A DNA stretch of 6,543 bases from Sulfitobacter sp. (GCA_024636405.1 JAGXHC010000118.1:1-6543), one strand, 5' to 3'. Counted from the first letter of the stretch, positions 1 through 6,543 are shown. Notes: generated from the sequence alone by a model not told the origin. Numbers and translations: made by a program.

Positions 1-702
1 ATCGGCAGCGGTCTTTGCCATGGTTTCGTCAATAAGATTGCCTGACTGGTGCCGTTCCAGATTGATCAGAAACTCCCACAGGTGCATGCAGGATTCCTCC
101 AACGTTTCGCACCGCCCGGCGAGGTTCTGTCCTTCGTCGCCGGGCGCATCGCGCAAGTCGCGCAATTGGCGCATCATGCGGCTTACCGTCGGTTTGATGT
201 CGCGCGCGCATTCCGTGGCAAAGCTGGCAAGCACTGCTTCGACTTCCGACCGGCGAAACGTCTGCGTGGCGATCTGCCGTGACAGCACGGATTTCTGCAA
301 GGCGTTGGTGACCGAGCGGCTGAAGGAGGCGGCGTTCAATTCATCCTTGGTGATATAGTCGCTGCACCCGCCCTTGATCGCGGCAAGTGCGGTGTCATCC
401 TGACCTTGTCCGGTGACCATGATCACGGCGCTGTTGCAGTTGCGTGGCGACAGGCGGATCGCGCTCAGCGCGTCAATCCCGGTGCCGTCGGGCAAGTTAT
501 GATCAATGAAGATCAGGTTGAAGGCCGTGCGCGACAGACAGTCGTCCAATTGCGCCAGACACGTGGCATAGGTGACGGTGGTTTGCATCTCCAGCCCCGA
601 ACACAGCCGCGCCAGCCGGTGCCGGTCAAAGCGTTCATCGTCCAGGATCAATATTGCCACACTGGTTGGCAATCTGATCGCGGTCTTTGGCTGATCCGTC
701 AT
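1..702 (-). CDS. Response regulator with N-terminal receiver domain, C-terminus beyond the window
   Basis: The frame is open without a stop from the ATG at 702 to the left edge, giving 234 residues. Residues about 15-135 form a CheY-like receiver. The acidic pair is D21/D22 in ILDDE, the phosphoacceptor is D67 in FIDHNLPDG, the switch threonine is T97 in MVTG, and the conserved lysine is K119 in YITKDE. All key residues are intact, so it should accept phosphate from a partner kinase or phosphotransferase. Residues about 140-234 are charged and look helical, with no helix-turn-helix, GGDEF, EAL or HD-GYP signature. Parts of this tail resemble a histidine-kinase dimerisation domain that has lost its histidine (see findings). 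The start is supported by AGGA four bases upstream; an in-frame GTG at 747 is possible but less likely. It is divergent from trmB and has a CtrA-type box upstream. The output function is unknown because the end is missing. Confidence 0.88.
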   Translation of the reverse strand, partial: MTDQPKTAIRLPTSVAILILDDERFDRHRLARLCSGLEMQTTVTYATCLAQLDDCLSRTAFNLIFIDHNLPDGTGIDALSAIRLSPRNCNSAVIMVTGQGQDDTALAAIKGGCSDYITKDELNAASFSRSVTNALQKSVLSRQIATQTFRRSEVEAVLASFATECARDIKPTVSRMMRQLRDLRDAPGDEGQNLAGRCETLEESCMHLWEFLINLERHQSGNLIDETMAKTAAD

Positions 703-745
703 GGCATCCTGCGCGCGTGGCGTCCTTTGGGGGCGGTGTTCGGGC

Positions 746-778
746 ACTCTAGCCGCGCCGGGCTTAACTACGGGTTAA
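746..778 (-). promoter_or_regulatory. CtrA-type box with a putative -10 element, reading toward the response regulator
   Basis: Positions 764-778 read TTAACTACGGGTTAA, a perfect TTAA-N7-TTAA with symmetric TTAAC/GTTAA halves. This is the consensus known for the alphaproteobacterial master regulator CtrA. On the minus strand a TAGAGT hexamer (751-746) matches four of six bases of the TATAAT -10 consensus. Its centre lies about 22 bp from the box centre, which puts the box over the -35 region as in CtrA-activated promoters. A transcript would start near 738 and leave a leader of about 35 nt before the ATG at 702. A further half site, GTTAAAGCC, lies at 808-816 and repeats the bases at 774-782. 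The box is also 45 bp upstream of trmB, but no good -10 is visible in that direction. Binding itself is inferred. Confidence 0.6.
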
Positions 779-822
779 AGCCCCCGTTGCAGGGCGCGGC
801 GTGGCGCGTTAAAGCCAGCCGC

Positions 823-1524
823 ATGACTGATCCAACCCGCCCCCGCCGCAACTTCTATGGCCGCCTGAAAGGCAAAACCCTCAAGAAATCCCAGAGGGGG
901 TATCTTGAGGAGGATCTGGACGCGCTATCGCCCGGTGCCGTGGACTGGGACGTCAATCCGGGGCGCGCGCCGCTGGATCTGCAGGGGCTGTTCGGGGGCA
1001 GGCCGGTCTGGCTTGAGATCGGCTTTGGCGGGGGGGAGCATCTGGTGCATCAGGCCGCCGCCAACCGCGACGTCGGCATCATCGGGTGCGAACCCTATCT
1101 TAACGGGGTGGCCATGTTGCTGGGCAAGATACGGCGCGCAGGCGTAGATAATCTGGCGATATATCCGGGCGATGTGCGTGACATGTTCGATGTGCTGCCC
1201 GAAGCCAGCATTGACCGGGCGTTTCTGCTGTACCCTGATCCATGGCCCAAGACGCGCCACCACCGCCGCCGCTTTGTGACGCCGGAACATCTGGAGCCGC
1301 TGGCGCGCGTGCTGAAACCCGGTGCGATCTTGCGTGTGGCAACGGATATCGAGGATTATGTGCGCCAGACGCTGGAACAGGTGCCGCGCCACGGGTTTGA
1401 ATGGCTGGCCGAGCGGGCGCAGGACTGGCAAGACCCTTGGGATGACTGGCTGTCCACGCGGTACGAACAAAAGGCGCTCCGCGAAGGCCGGGTGCCGCAT
1501 TACCTGACATTCCGCAAGACCTGA
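823..1524 (+). CDS. trmB: tRNA (guanine-N7-)-methyltransferase TrmB
   Basis: This 233-residue protein methylates N7 of guanine 46 in the tRNA variable loop, using S-adenosylmethionine, in the cytoplasm. The family signatures appear in order. They are an N-terminal RNFYGRLKGK segment (9-18), the SAM-binding loop EIGFGGGEHL (65-74), the acidic CEPYL of the second SAM strand (89-93), the catalytic block YPDPWPKTRHHRRRF (137-151), TDIEDY (174-179), and the C-terminal substrate motif TRYEQKALREGR (212-223). Length is close to the family norm (E. coli about 239). The frame is open upstream to 406, but that part is antisense to the response regulator and unlike TrmB, and ATG 823 matches the usual start of alphaproteobacterial members. 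No strong Shine-Dalgarno precedes it. No clear terminator follows, so some readthrough into dadA, 104 bp downstream, is possible. Confidence 0.96.
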   Translation: MTDPTRPRRNFYGRLKGKTLKKSQRGYLEEDLDALSPGAVDWDVNPGRAPLDLQGLFGGRPVWLEIGFGGGEHLVHQAAANRDVGIIGCEPYLNGVAMLLGKIRRAGVDNLAIYPGDVRDMFDVLPEASIDRAFLLYPDPWPKTRHHRRRFVTPEHLEPLARVLKPGAILRVATDIEDYVRQTLEQVPRHGFEWLAERAQDWQDPWDDWLSTRYEQKALREGRVPHYLTFRKT

Positions 1525-1628
1525 GCGGACCCCGGCAACAGGCCGATGCGGATCTGCTTGTGACATCACCTTGCACCCCCACGCGTGGCGGCGCATCTTG
1601 GCCGGAACTTTAACGAAAGGCGCAGGGC

Positions 1629-2888
1629 ATGAAGGTTGTCGTAATGGGGGCGGGCGTCATTGGCGTAACCACCGCGTATTATCTGGCCAAACAAGGCGCC
1701 GACGTGGTGGTCATCGACCGTCAGTCCGGTCCGGGGCTGGAGACAAGCTATGCCAATGCCGGGCAGTTGAGCTATGGCATGACGTCGCCCTGGGCCGCGC
1801 CAGGCATCCCGGTGAAGGCCGTAAAATGGATGTTCATGAAACGGCGGCCGCTGTTTATCTGGCCGCTGATCAGCCCGACCATGTGGAAGTGGTGCGTGCA
1901 GATGGTGCGCAACTGCAACGAAGAAAGCTATCGCGTCAACAAGGGGCGCATGGTGCGGGTGTCGAGCTATTCGCGCGATGTGATGCCGGAGCTGATTGAG
2001 GAAACCGGCATTCAATATGACGGGCGCGCACAGGGCACTTTGCAGCTGTTCCGCACCGCTAAGCAAATGAAGGCATCCAAGGCCGATCAGGAAATTCTGG
2101 CCGAGTACGATTCCCCCTATGAGGTGCTGGGCCGCGATGCCTGTATCGAAGTTGAGCCGGCGCTGTCCGAGGTGCGGGGCAAATTTGTGGGCGGTCTGCG
2201 CCTGACCGCCGACCGCACCGGAGACTGCCGCCTGTTCACGATCGCATTGACCGAAAAATGTGTGCAGATGGGGGTGCAGTTCCACTATGGCCAGTCGATT
2301 CGTTCCATCGCGGTGGAAGACGGCAGAATTGCCGGCGTTGATACAGAAATTGCCGGGCGCATCACCGGGGATGCCTATGTGTGTGCGATGGGCAGTTATG
2401 CGGTGAACGTGCTGAACCCAATCGGGATCAAATTGCCGATCTATCCGGTCAAAGGCTATTCGGTCACGTTGCCGGTGACCGACGACCGTTTTGCACCGCA
2501 ATCCACGATCATGGACGAGACGCACAAAGTTGCAATTACCCGTCTGGGGGACCGCATCCGGGTGGCAGGACAGGCCGAGATTGCGGGATATTCCAACCGT
2601 CTTGGCCCGCATGCCACGGACACGGTGAAACATGTGATTGGTGATCTTTTTCCCAAAGGCGGCGATATTTCGCGCGCTGAAGGCTGGACCGGTCTGCGCC
2701 CGATGACGCCGGACGGCACGCCGGTTCTGGGGCCGACGCAATATGATAATTTGTTCGTGAACACGGGCCACGGGACTTTGGGCTGGACCATGGCCTGCGG
2801 GTCTGGGCGCGCGGTGGCCGATATCGTGCTGGGCAAGCCGCCGGAGATTTCGATGGACGGGTTAACGGCTGCGCGTTACGCGCGCTGA
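1629..2888 (+). CDS. dadA: D-amino acid dehydrogenase (FAD-dependent, small subunit)
   Basis: This 419-residue flavoenzyme oxidatively deaminates D-amino acids, chiefly D-alanine, to 2-oxo acids and ammonia, passing electrons to the respiratory chain at the inner membrane. The N-terminal dinucleotide-binding fold is VVMGAGVIGVTTAYYLA (4-20), followed by an acidic VIDR strand end. Segments typical of DadA follow: ETSYANAGQLS (38-48), PWAAPG (54-59), a KWMF segment near residue 67, NKGRMVR near 104, TLQLFRTAKQ near 137, and the C-terminal FAD-site blocks GLRPMTPDGTPVLG (355-368) and NTGHGTLGWTMACGSG (378-393). It tracks E. coli DadA (432 residues) along its whole length, ending slightly earlier. 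GAAAGG sits eight bases before the ATG. A strong terminator follows the stop. No alanine racemase gene is adjacent within the window, unlike the dadAX arrangement of enterobacteria. Confidence 0.95.
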   Translation: MKVVVMGAGVIGVTTAYYLAKQGADVVVIDRQSGPGLETSYANAGQLSYGMTSPWAAPGIPVKAVKWMFMKRRPLFIWPLISPTMWKWCVQMVRNCNEESYRVNKGRMVRVSSYSRDVMPELIEETGIQYDGRAQGTLQLFRTAKQMKASKADQEILAEYDSPYEVLGRDACIEVEPALSEVRGKFVGGLRLTADRTGDCRLFTIALTEKCVQMGVQFHYGQSIRSIAVEDGRIAGVDTEIAGRITGDAYVCAMGSYAVNVLNPIGIKLPIYPVKGYSVTLPVTDDRFAPQSTIMDETHKVAITRLGDRIRVAGQAEIAGYSNRLGPHATDTVKHVIGDLFPKGGDISRAEGWTGLRPMTPDGTPVLGPTQYDNLFVNTGHGTLGWTMACGSGRAVADIVLGKPPEISMDGLTAARYAR

Positions 2889-2899
2889 CCCAAACGAAA

Positions 2900-2936
2900 G
2901 CAGGCCCCGCACGTTTGCCGGGGCCTGCATGTTTTT
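2900..2936 (+). terminator. Intrinsic terminator, probably bidirectional, between convergent dadA and aldehyde dehydrogenase
   Basis: A perfect 10-bp stem, GCAGGCCCCG (2900-2909) with CGGGGCCTGC (2919-2928), closes a 9-base loop and is followed by TGTTTTT (2930-2936). It starts 12 bases after the dadA stop. On the minus strand the same hairpin lies 17 bases beyond the aldehyde dehydrogenase stop and is followed by TTTCGTTT, so it can plausibly end both transcripts. Confidence 0.92.
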
Positions 2937-2952
2937 ATCGAAGCGGCGTAAT

Positions 2953-4335
2953 TTATTCCGCCATCACCAGAACCGCCTTGGTATTGGTAAACTCCAGCAT
3001 GCCAAAGCCGCCATGTTCGCGGCCATAGCCGCTGTCCTTGACGCCGCCGAAGGGCATGTTGGGCGTGGCCAGACCAAAGCCGTTGATAAAGATCATGCCG
3101 GTGTCAAATTCCTCCTCTGCCATCTCCACGGCGCGTTTCACATCGCGTGAGATGATGCCGCCGCCAAGGCCGAATTTGCTGTCATTGGCAATCCGCATGC
3201 AATCCGCATCATCCTTGGCATGGATCAGCGACGCGACCGGGCCGAACAATTCATCATCGTACGCGGGCTGGCCCGGTTTCACATTCCCAAGTACGGTCGC
3301 GGGGTAATAATACCCGTCGCCCGACACCATCTCGCCGCCGCACAGGATCTCGGCGCCTTTGGCGACGCTTTGTTCAACCTGCTTGTGCAGATCGTCGCGC
3401 AGGTCCTTGCGCGCCATCGGGCCAAGATCGGAATCCTTGCTGGTGGGGTCGCCGTGTTTGATGGCCTGCATGCCCTTTACAAACGCGGCTTTGAAATCCT
3501 CATAGACGGCATCGGCCACGATAAAGCGTTTCGCAGCAACACAGGTTTCACCGTTGTTATAAATCCGCCCCATAACGCAGATTTTCGCGGCCTTTTCGAT
3601 ATCAGCGTCAGACAGCACTAGGTAGGCGTCATTCGAGCCCAGCTCCAGCACGGTCTTTTTCAACGCCTTGCCAGCCTTCTGCGCAATGTCGCGGCCCGCG
3701 GCGGGGCTGCCGGTTATAGTCACACCGCGCACAAGTTCATGGTCGATGACGGCATCGGATTGATCGTGGCTGATGATCAGCGCGAAAAACAGCCCCTCGG
3801 GCAGGCCCGCATCGCGGTAAATCTCTTCCAGCATCTGGCCCGATCCGGCAACGTTGGACGCGTGTTTCAGCAATACACCGTTTCCTGCCATCAGATTGGC
3901 GATGGAATAGCGGACCACCTGATAGGCGGGAAAGTTCCAGGGCTGGATGCCGTATATAACGCCGATTGGGGCATGCACGACGCGGCCCCGCTTGCCGTTC
4001 TGGATCTCACGATCCTCAGAGGCCAGCACGGTGGGGCCCTGATCGGCGGTGTAGTCGCAGATCCCTGCGCAAAGGTCGATCTCCTGTCCGCACTGGCTTA
4101 GCAGTTTGCCCATCTCGTCAGTCATCAGCGCTGCCAGTTCATCCTTGCGGGCGCGCAATCCTTCCCCGATGGCTTTGATCACCTTGCCGCGCTCTTTGTG
4201 GGATTTCAGGCGCCAGTCGCGAAAGGCGTCGTGGCAGGCCTGGATGCGGTCCTCAAGCTGGGCATCGCTGAGATAGCTGTGGGTTGCGATCTTTTGGCCG
4301 GTGGCAGGGTTGGTGGTGTCGAATGACTTTGACAT
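2953..4335 (-). CDS. Sad/YneI-like NAD(P)-dependent succinate-semialdehyde dehydrogenase
   Basis: This 460-residue cytoplasmic aldehyde dehydrogenase most resembles E. coli Sad (YneI, 462 residues), which oxidises succinate semialdehyde to succinate at the end of GABA and putrescine breakdown. Visible landmarks are PWNF with N134, the cofactor-site lysine K157 in LLKHA, TGS (208-210), the general base E231 in LELG, the catalytic nucleophile C265 in NNGETCVAAKRF, ELFGPV (362-367) and PFGGVKDSGYGRE (428-440). The whole fold is present. One oddity is ELGSND at 231-236, where most relatives have ELGG; the catalytic Glu is kept. GGAGA lies seven bases before the ATG. The gene converges on dadA and diverges from aroA. 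Family membership is certain; the substrate is inferred from resemblance, and another small semialdehyde or aldehyde is possible. No GABA aminotransferase is visible nearby. Confidence 0.9.
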   Translation of the reverse strand: MSKSFDTTNPATGQKIATHSYLSDAQLEDRIQACHDAFRDWRLKSHKERGKVIKAIGEGLRARKDELAALMTDEMGKLLSQCGQEIDLCAGICDYTADQGPTVLASEDREIQNGKRGRVVHAPIGVIYGIQPWNFPAYQVVRYSIANLMAGNGVLLKHASNVAGSGQMLEEIYRDAGLPEGLFFALIISHDQSDAVIDHELVRGVTITGSPAAGRDIAQKAGKALKKTVLELGSNDAYLVLSDADIEKAAKICVMGRIYNNGETCVAAKRFIVADAVYEDFKAAFVKGMQAIKHGDPTSKDSDLGPMARKDLRDDLHKQVEQSVAKGAEILCGGEMVSGDGYYYPATVLGNVKPGQPAYDDELFGPVASLIHAKDDADCMRIANDSKFGLGGGIISRDVKRAVEMAEEEFDTGMIFINGFGLATPNMPFGGVKDSGYGREHGGFGMLEFTNTKAVLVMAE

Positions 4336-4441
4336 GTGGTTTCTCCATTAAGGTTCCGGGATCAACGTGTCCGCGCGCGCCGTGTTCCGTATGATGGACG
4401 AGACGTGATCGCTGGGCTAAGACGGGCGCAGAATTTGCGGC

Positions 4442-4473
4442 GGACCCAATATGTCGAGGACCCAATATGTCGA
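4442..4473 (+). repeat. 16-bp tandem duplication over the aroA ribosome binding site and start codon
   Basis: GGACCCAATATGTCGA occurs twice head to tail, at 4442-4457 and 4458-4473, and the identity continues one further base (G4474). Each copy contains an ATG (4451 and 4467). The second is the aroA start. The copy junction creates GAGGA (4456-4460), a good Shine-Dalgarno six bases before ATG 4467, whereas the first copy is preceded by the weaker GCGGA. From ATG 4451 a 10-codon reading frame runs out of frame with aroA to a TGA at 4481-4483. Confidence 0.95.
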
Positions 4474-5822
4474 GCCACGGTGACCCCATCCCGATGATCT
4501 CCCGCGCATGCGGCCCGCTGACCGGGACCGCGCATGTGCCGGGCGACAAATCGATCTCGCATCGCGCGCTGATCCTAGGCGCGCTGAGCGTGGGGGAAAC
4601 CACGATTACCGGGTTGCTGGAGGGCCAGGACGTGCTGGACACCGGCAAGGCAATGCGCGCCTTTGGGGCAGAGGTCACGGATCATGGCGGCGGCGCGTGG
4701 TCGGTCTTCGGTGTCGGCGTGGGCGGGTTTGCCGAACCGCTGGGCGTGATAGATTGCGGCAACTCCGGCACCGGTGTGCGGCTGATCATGGGGGCAATGG
4801 CGACCTCGCCGATCAGCGCGACGTTTACCGGCGATGCCAGCCTGAACGGACGGCCCATGGCACGGGTCACGGACCCGCTGGCGCTGTTTGGCGCGCAGGC
4901 CGTTGGGCGTGCTGGCGGGCGGTTGCCGATGACGATTGTGGGTGCGGCGGATCCGGTGCCGGTGCGCTATGTGGTGCCGGTGCCGTCGGCGCAGGTGAAA
5001 TCGGCGGTGCTGCTGGCGGGGTTGAACGTGCGCGGTCAAACCGTTGTCATCGAGGCGGAGGCGACCCGCGATCACACCGAGCGGATGCTGGTTGGCTTTG
5101 GCGCGGAAATTACCGTTGAGCAGACCGACGAGGGGCGGGTCATTACCCTGACCGGTCAGCCGGAATTGCAGGCGCAGCATATCGAGGTTCCGCGTGATCC
5201 GTCCTCGGCGGCTTTTGCGGTCTGTGCGGCGCTGATTGTGCCCGGCTCTGACGTGCTGGTGCCCGGTATCGGGCTGAACCCGACGCGGGCGGGGCTGTTC
5301 ACCACCCTGCGCGAGATGGGTGCGGACCTGAGCTATGAGAATGAGCGTGAGGAGGGCGGAGAGCCTGTCGCGGATCTGCGGGCGCGATTTTCGCCCGATC
5401 TGCGGGGCATCGAGGTGCCGCCCGAGCGGGCCGCGTCGATGATTGATGAATATCCGGTGTTGTCGGTGGTGGCGGCATTCGCCAGTGGCCAGACGGTAAT
5501 GCGGGGCGTGAAAGAGTTGCGCGTCAAGGAAAGCGACAGGATTGACGCCATGGCCACCGGCCTGCGCGCCAACGGCGTGACGGTGCAGGACGGCCCGGAT
5601 TGGTGGATCGTCACCGGGTTGGGTCACGGCAAAGTGCCGGGCGGGGCCGAATGCAAAAGCCATCTTGATCACCGGATTGCGATGTCGTTCCTGATCCTTG
5701 GCATGGCGGCGCAGGCCCCGGTGCGGGTGGATGACGGCGGGCCGATTGCCACGTCCTTTCCGATATTCGAGCCGCTGATGGCGGGCCTTGGCGCACAGGT
5801 CACGCGGTGCGATCCGGCATGA
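4467..5822 (+). CDS. aroA: 3-phosphoshikimate 1-carboxyvinyltransferase (EPSP synthase), class II
   Basis: This 451-residue cytoplasmic enzyme joins phosphoenolpyruvate to shikimate-3-phosphate in the sixth step of the shikimate pathway to chorismate. It carries all four motifs used to define class II (CP4-type) EPSP synthases: GDKS (26-29), SAQVK (174-178), RDHTE (201-205) and NPTR (271-274). The catalytic acids match CP4 Asp326 and Glu354 as D327 in MIDEYP and E355 in [15 protein letters not shown] (401-409) and the C-terminal PIATSFP (426-432) are typical. Length fits class II (CP4 455). An odd point is NSGTG (99-103): glycine 101 stands where glyphosate-insensitive CP4 has Ala100. The MSSHG start, with GAGGA six bases upstream, is preferred; an internal ATG at 4494 is possible. 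Its stop overlaps the next start by ATGA, and it heads an operon with cmk. Confidence 0.97.
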   Translation: MSSHGDPIPMISRACGPLTGTAHVPGDKSISHRALILGALSVGETTITGLLEGQDVLDTGKAMRAFGAEVTDHGGGAWSVFGVGVGGFAEPLGVIDCGNSGTGVRLIMGAMATSPISATFTGDASLNGRPMARVTDPLALFGAQAVGRAGGRLPMTIVGAADPVPVRYVVPVPSAQVKSAVLLAGLNVRGQTVVIEAEATRDHTERMLVGFGAEITVEQTDEGRVITLTGQPELQAQHIEVPRDPSSAAFAVCAALIVPGSDVLVPGIGLNPTRAGLFTTLREMGADLSYENEREEGGEPVADLRARFSPDLRGIEVPPERAASMIDEYPVLSVVAAFASGQTVMRGVKELRVKESDRIDAMATGLRANGVTVQDGPDWWIVTGLGHGKVPGGAECKSHLDHRIAMSFLILGMAAQAPVRVDDGGPIATSFPIFEPLMAGLGAQVTRCDPA

Positions 5823-6337
5823 GCATGGCCGCGCGCGCGATCCTTGCCATCGGCGTGCTGGCCGGGCTGTGTTTTGCGGGCCTCGCGGTGATGAGCAAGC
5901 TGTGGATTGAGCCGCCCGGTCAGGCAATTTTCGATGCGCGGCTGTTTGGCTATGACGTGGCGGCGGTGGATGCTTTTCTGCTGGCGCTAAGCCCGGAGGG
6001 GCGCGAGATCTATCTGGGACCGTTCCGGGTGTTGGATACCGTGTTTCCCGCCCTTGCCGCGCTGGCATTGGGCGCGGTGATCTGGCGTCAGTCAGCGGGG
6101 CTGCATACGGTGGCGCGGTTGGGGATGCTGGTGCTGCCGGCCAGCTATCTGATGATGGATTACGCTGAAAATGCCCTGCTGGCCGATATCATCTGGCGCG
6201 GGGTCGGCGCGGTGGAACACACCGTGCTGCGCGCGAGCCAGTTCACAACGGCGAAATGGGCGCTTTTGGGGCTTAGCGGGCTTGCCGCGCTGGGGACATG
6301 GCGCATCGCACCTAAGACAAAAAGGGCAAAGCAATGA
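5819..6337 (+). CDS. Conserved-looking four-helix membrane protein of unknown function, between aroA and cmk
   Basis: I do not recognise this 172-residue protein. Hydrophobic segments at about 7-26, 73-90, 98-116 and 144-161 suggest four membrane helices. The loop between the first two is long (about 27-72) and contains polar, possibly structured sequence such as [10 protein letters not shown] (45-54), [12 protein letters not shown] (57-68) and RVLDTVFP (70-77). The third helix ends in MDYAENALL (113-121), with acidic D114 and E117 near a membrane boundary. The C-terminus is basic (KTKRAKQ), which favours a cytoplasmic end. The start at 5819 is chosen because ATG overlaps the aroA TGA as ATGA, a common translational-coupling arrangement, and no Shine-Dalgarno is visible. 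An in-frame ATG at 5807 inside aroA and one at 5825 are alternatives. Its stop overlaps the cmk start in the same way, so it should be made together with AroA and Cmk. Codon use resembles its neighbours. Confidence 0.85.
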   Translation: MSMAARAILAIGVLAGLCFAGLAVMSKLWIEPPGQAIFDARLFGYDVAAVDAFLLALSPEGREIYLGPFRVLDTVFPALAALALGAVIWRQSAGLHTVARLGMLVLPASYLMMDYAENALLADIIWRGVGAVEHTVLRASQFTTAKWALLGLSGLAALGTWRIAPKTKRAKQ

Positions 6338-6543
6338 CAGTTCAGATTTTCACAGTGGCGATCGACGGACCAGCAGCAGCGGGCAAAGGCACGCTGTCCA
6401 AGGCGGTGGCCGCGCATTTCGGTTTCGCGCATCTGGACACAGGTCTGCTTTACCGTGCGGTGGCCGCCAAGGTTCTGGCCGGGATGGACGCGGCCGAGGC
6501 GGCGCAGACGCTTGCCACGGATGATCTGGAAAACGATGCGTTG
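6334..6543 (+). CDS. cmk: Cytidylate kinase (CMP/dCMP kinase), N-terminal part
   Basis: Only the first 70 residues lie in the window. The enzyme phosphorylates CMP and dCMP with ATP in the cytoplasm, recycling pyrimidine nucleotides for RNA, DNA and CDP-activated lipids. The P-loop GPAAAGKGT (12-20) after a short beta strand (FTVAID) and the family-typical [11 protein letters not shown] (34-44) of the CMP-binding region identify it. The A-A-A-G-K-G form of the P-loop and the LDTGLLYR motif distinguish it from adenylate, guanylate and shikimate kinases. The ATG overlaps the upstream TGA as ATGA, and AAGGG seven bases before it can serve as ribosome binding site. The aroA-cmk order is common in proteobacteria, where rpsA and ihfB often follow; those would lie to the right of this window. 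Confidence 0.95.
   Translation, partial: MTVQIFTVAIDGPAAAGKGTLSKAVAAHFGFAHLDTGLLYRAVAAKVLAGMDAAEAAQTLATDDLENDAL

Noticed and set aside
760..783. Imperfect hairpin GGGCTTAAC/GTTAAAGCCC as a terminator
   Set aside because: It has a bulged A and no T-run on either strand. The symmetry is better explained by the dyad of the CtrA-type box.
406..822. A long in-frame upstream extension of trmB
   Set aside because: It runs antisense to the intact receiver domain and past the divergent control region; its translation is not like TrmB, and ATG 823 fits the family N-terminus.
1579..1588. 10-bp palindrome CCACGCGTGG upstream of dadA
   Set aside because: It is short, GC-rich and single, with no promoter elements placed around it, so chance is sufficient.
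1566..2771. 401-codon open frame on the minus strand
   Set aside because: It is antisense to dadA, whose whole length is recognisable. The predicted protein is rich in His, Arg and Gln with no family features, as expected from a GC-rich shadow frame.
2862..2881. TTAAC followed by GTTAC near the end of dadA, resembling a second CtrA box
   Set aside because: Only one half is intact, the spacing is 8 rather than 7, and it lies inside coding sequence far from any start in a suitable orientation.
4336..4441. Promoters for aroA and the aldehyde dehydrogenase in the divergent gap
   Set aside because: The gap must hold them, but I could not find -35/-10 pairs good enough to assign on either strand.
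4575..6068. 497-codon open frame on the minus strand
   Set aside because: It is antisense to aroA and the membrane protein gene. Its composition (Arg, His, Pro, Gln) is typical of a shadow frame, and it crosses two real genes.
1..6543. Mobile element, CRISPR array, tRNA/rRNA or toxin-antitoxin module
   Set aside because: No transposase or integrase frames, terminal inverted repeats, spaced repeats, cloverleaf sequences or paired small toxin-like genes are visible. Apart from the small membrane protein, every gene has a clear family assignment.

Overview
The window looks like core chromosome of a GC-rich alphaproteobacterium, most likely of the Rhodobacteraceae (Roseobacter-type). The basis is the class II AroA sequence, the aroA-to-cmk gene order, an alphaproteobacterial-style TrmB and a CtrA-type box (TTAA-N7-TTAA) in front of a signalling gene. 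The assignment is by recognition of protein sequences, not by a search. No RNA genes, insertion sequences, phage genes or CRISPR arrays were seen.

Layout: (1) Positions 1-702, minus strand: a response regulator with an intact receiver domain, cut by the left edge. (2) Positions 703-822: a divergent control region with a perfect CtrA-type box placed to serve the response regulator. (3) Positions 823-1524, plus: trmB (tRNA m7G46 methyltransferase). (4) Positions 1629-2888, plus: dadA (D-amino acid dehydrogenase). (5) Positions 2900-2936: a strong hairpin terminator shared with the convergent gene. (6) Positions 2953-4335, minus: a Sad/YneI-like succinate-semialdehyde dehydrogenase. (7) Positions 4336-4466: a divergent gap containing most of a 16-bp tandem duplication that covers the aroA ribosome binding site and start codon. 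(8) Positions 4467-6543, plus: aroA, a small four-helix membrane protein, and cmk (cut by the right edge), joined by two ATGA stop/start overlaps.

The genes fall into three functional groups. TrmB and Cmk are housekeeping functions (tRNA modification, pyrimidine nucleotide supply), and AroA makes chorismate precursors. DadA and the aldehyde dehydrogenase are catabolic enzymes feeding central metabolism. The truncated response regulator is the signalling element, probably in the CtrA regulon. I see no obvious new multi-gene system. The points most worth checking are the CtrA box with its receiver protein and degenerate histidine-kinase-like tail, the duplicated aroA start region, the class II AroA with glycine at the glyphosate-determining position, and the unrecognised membrane protein wedged into the aroA-cmk operon.
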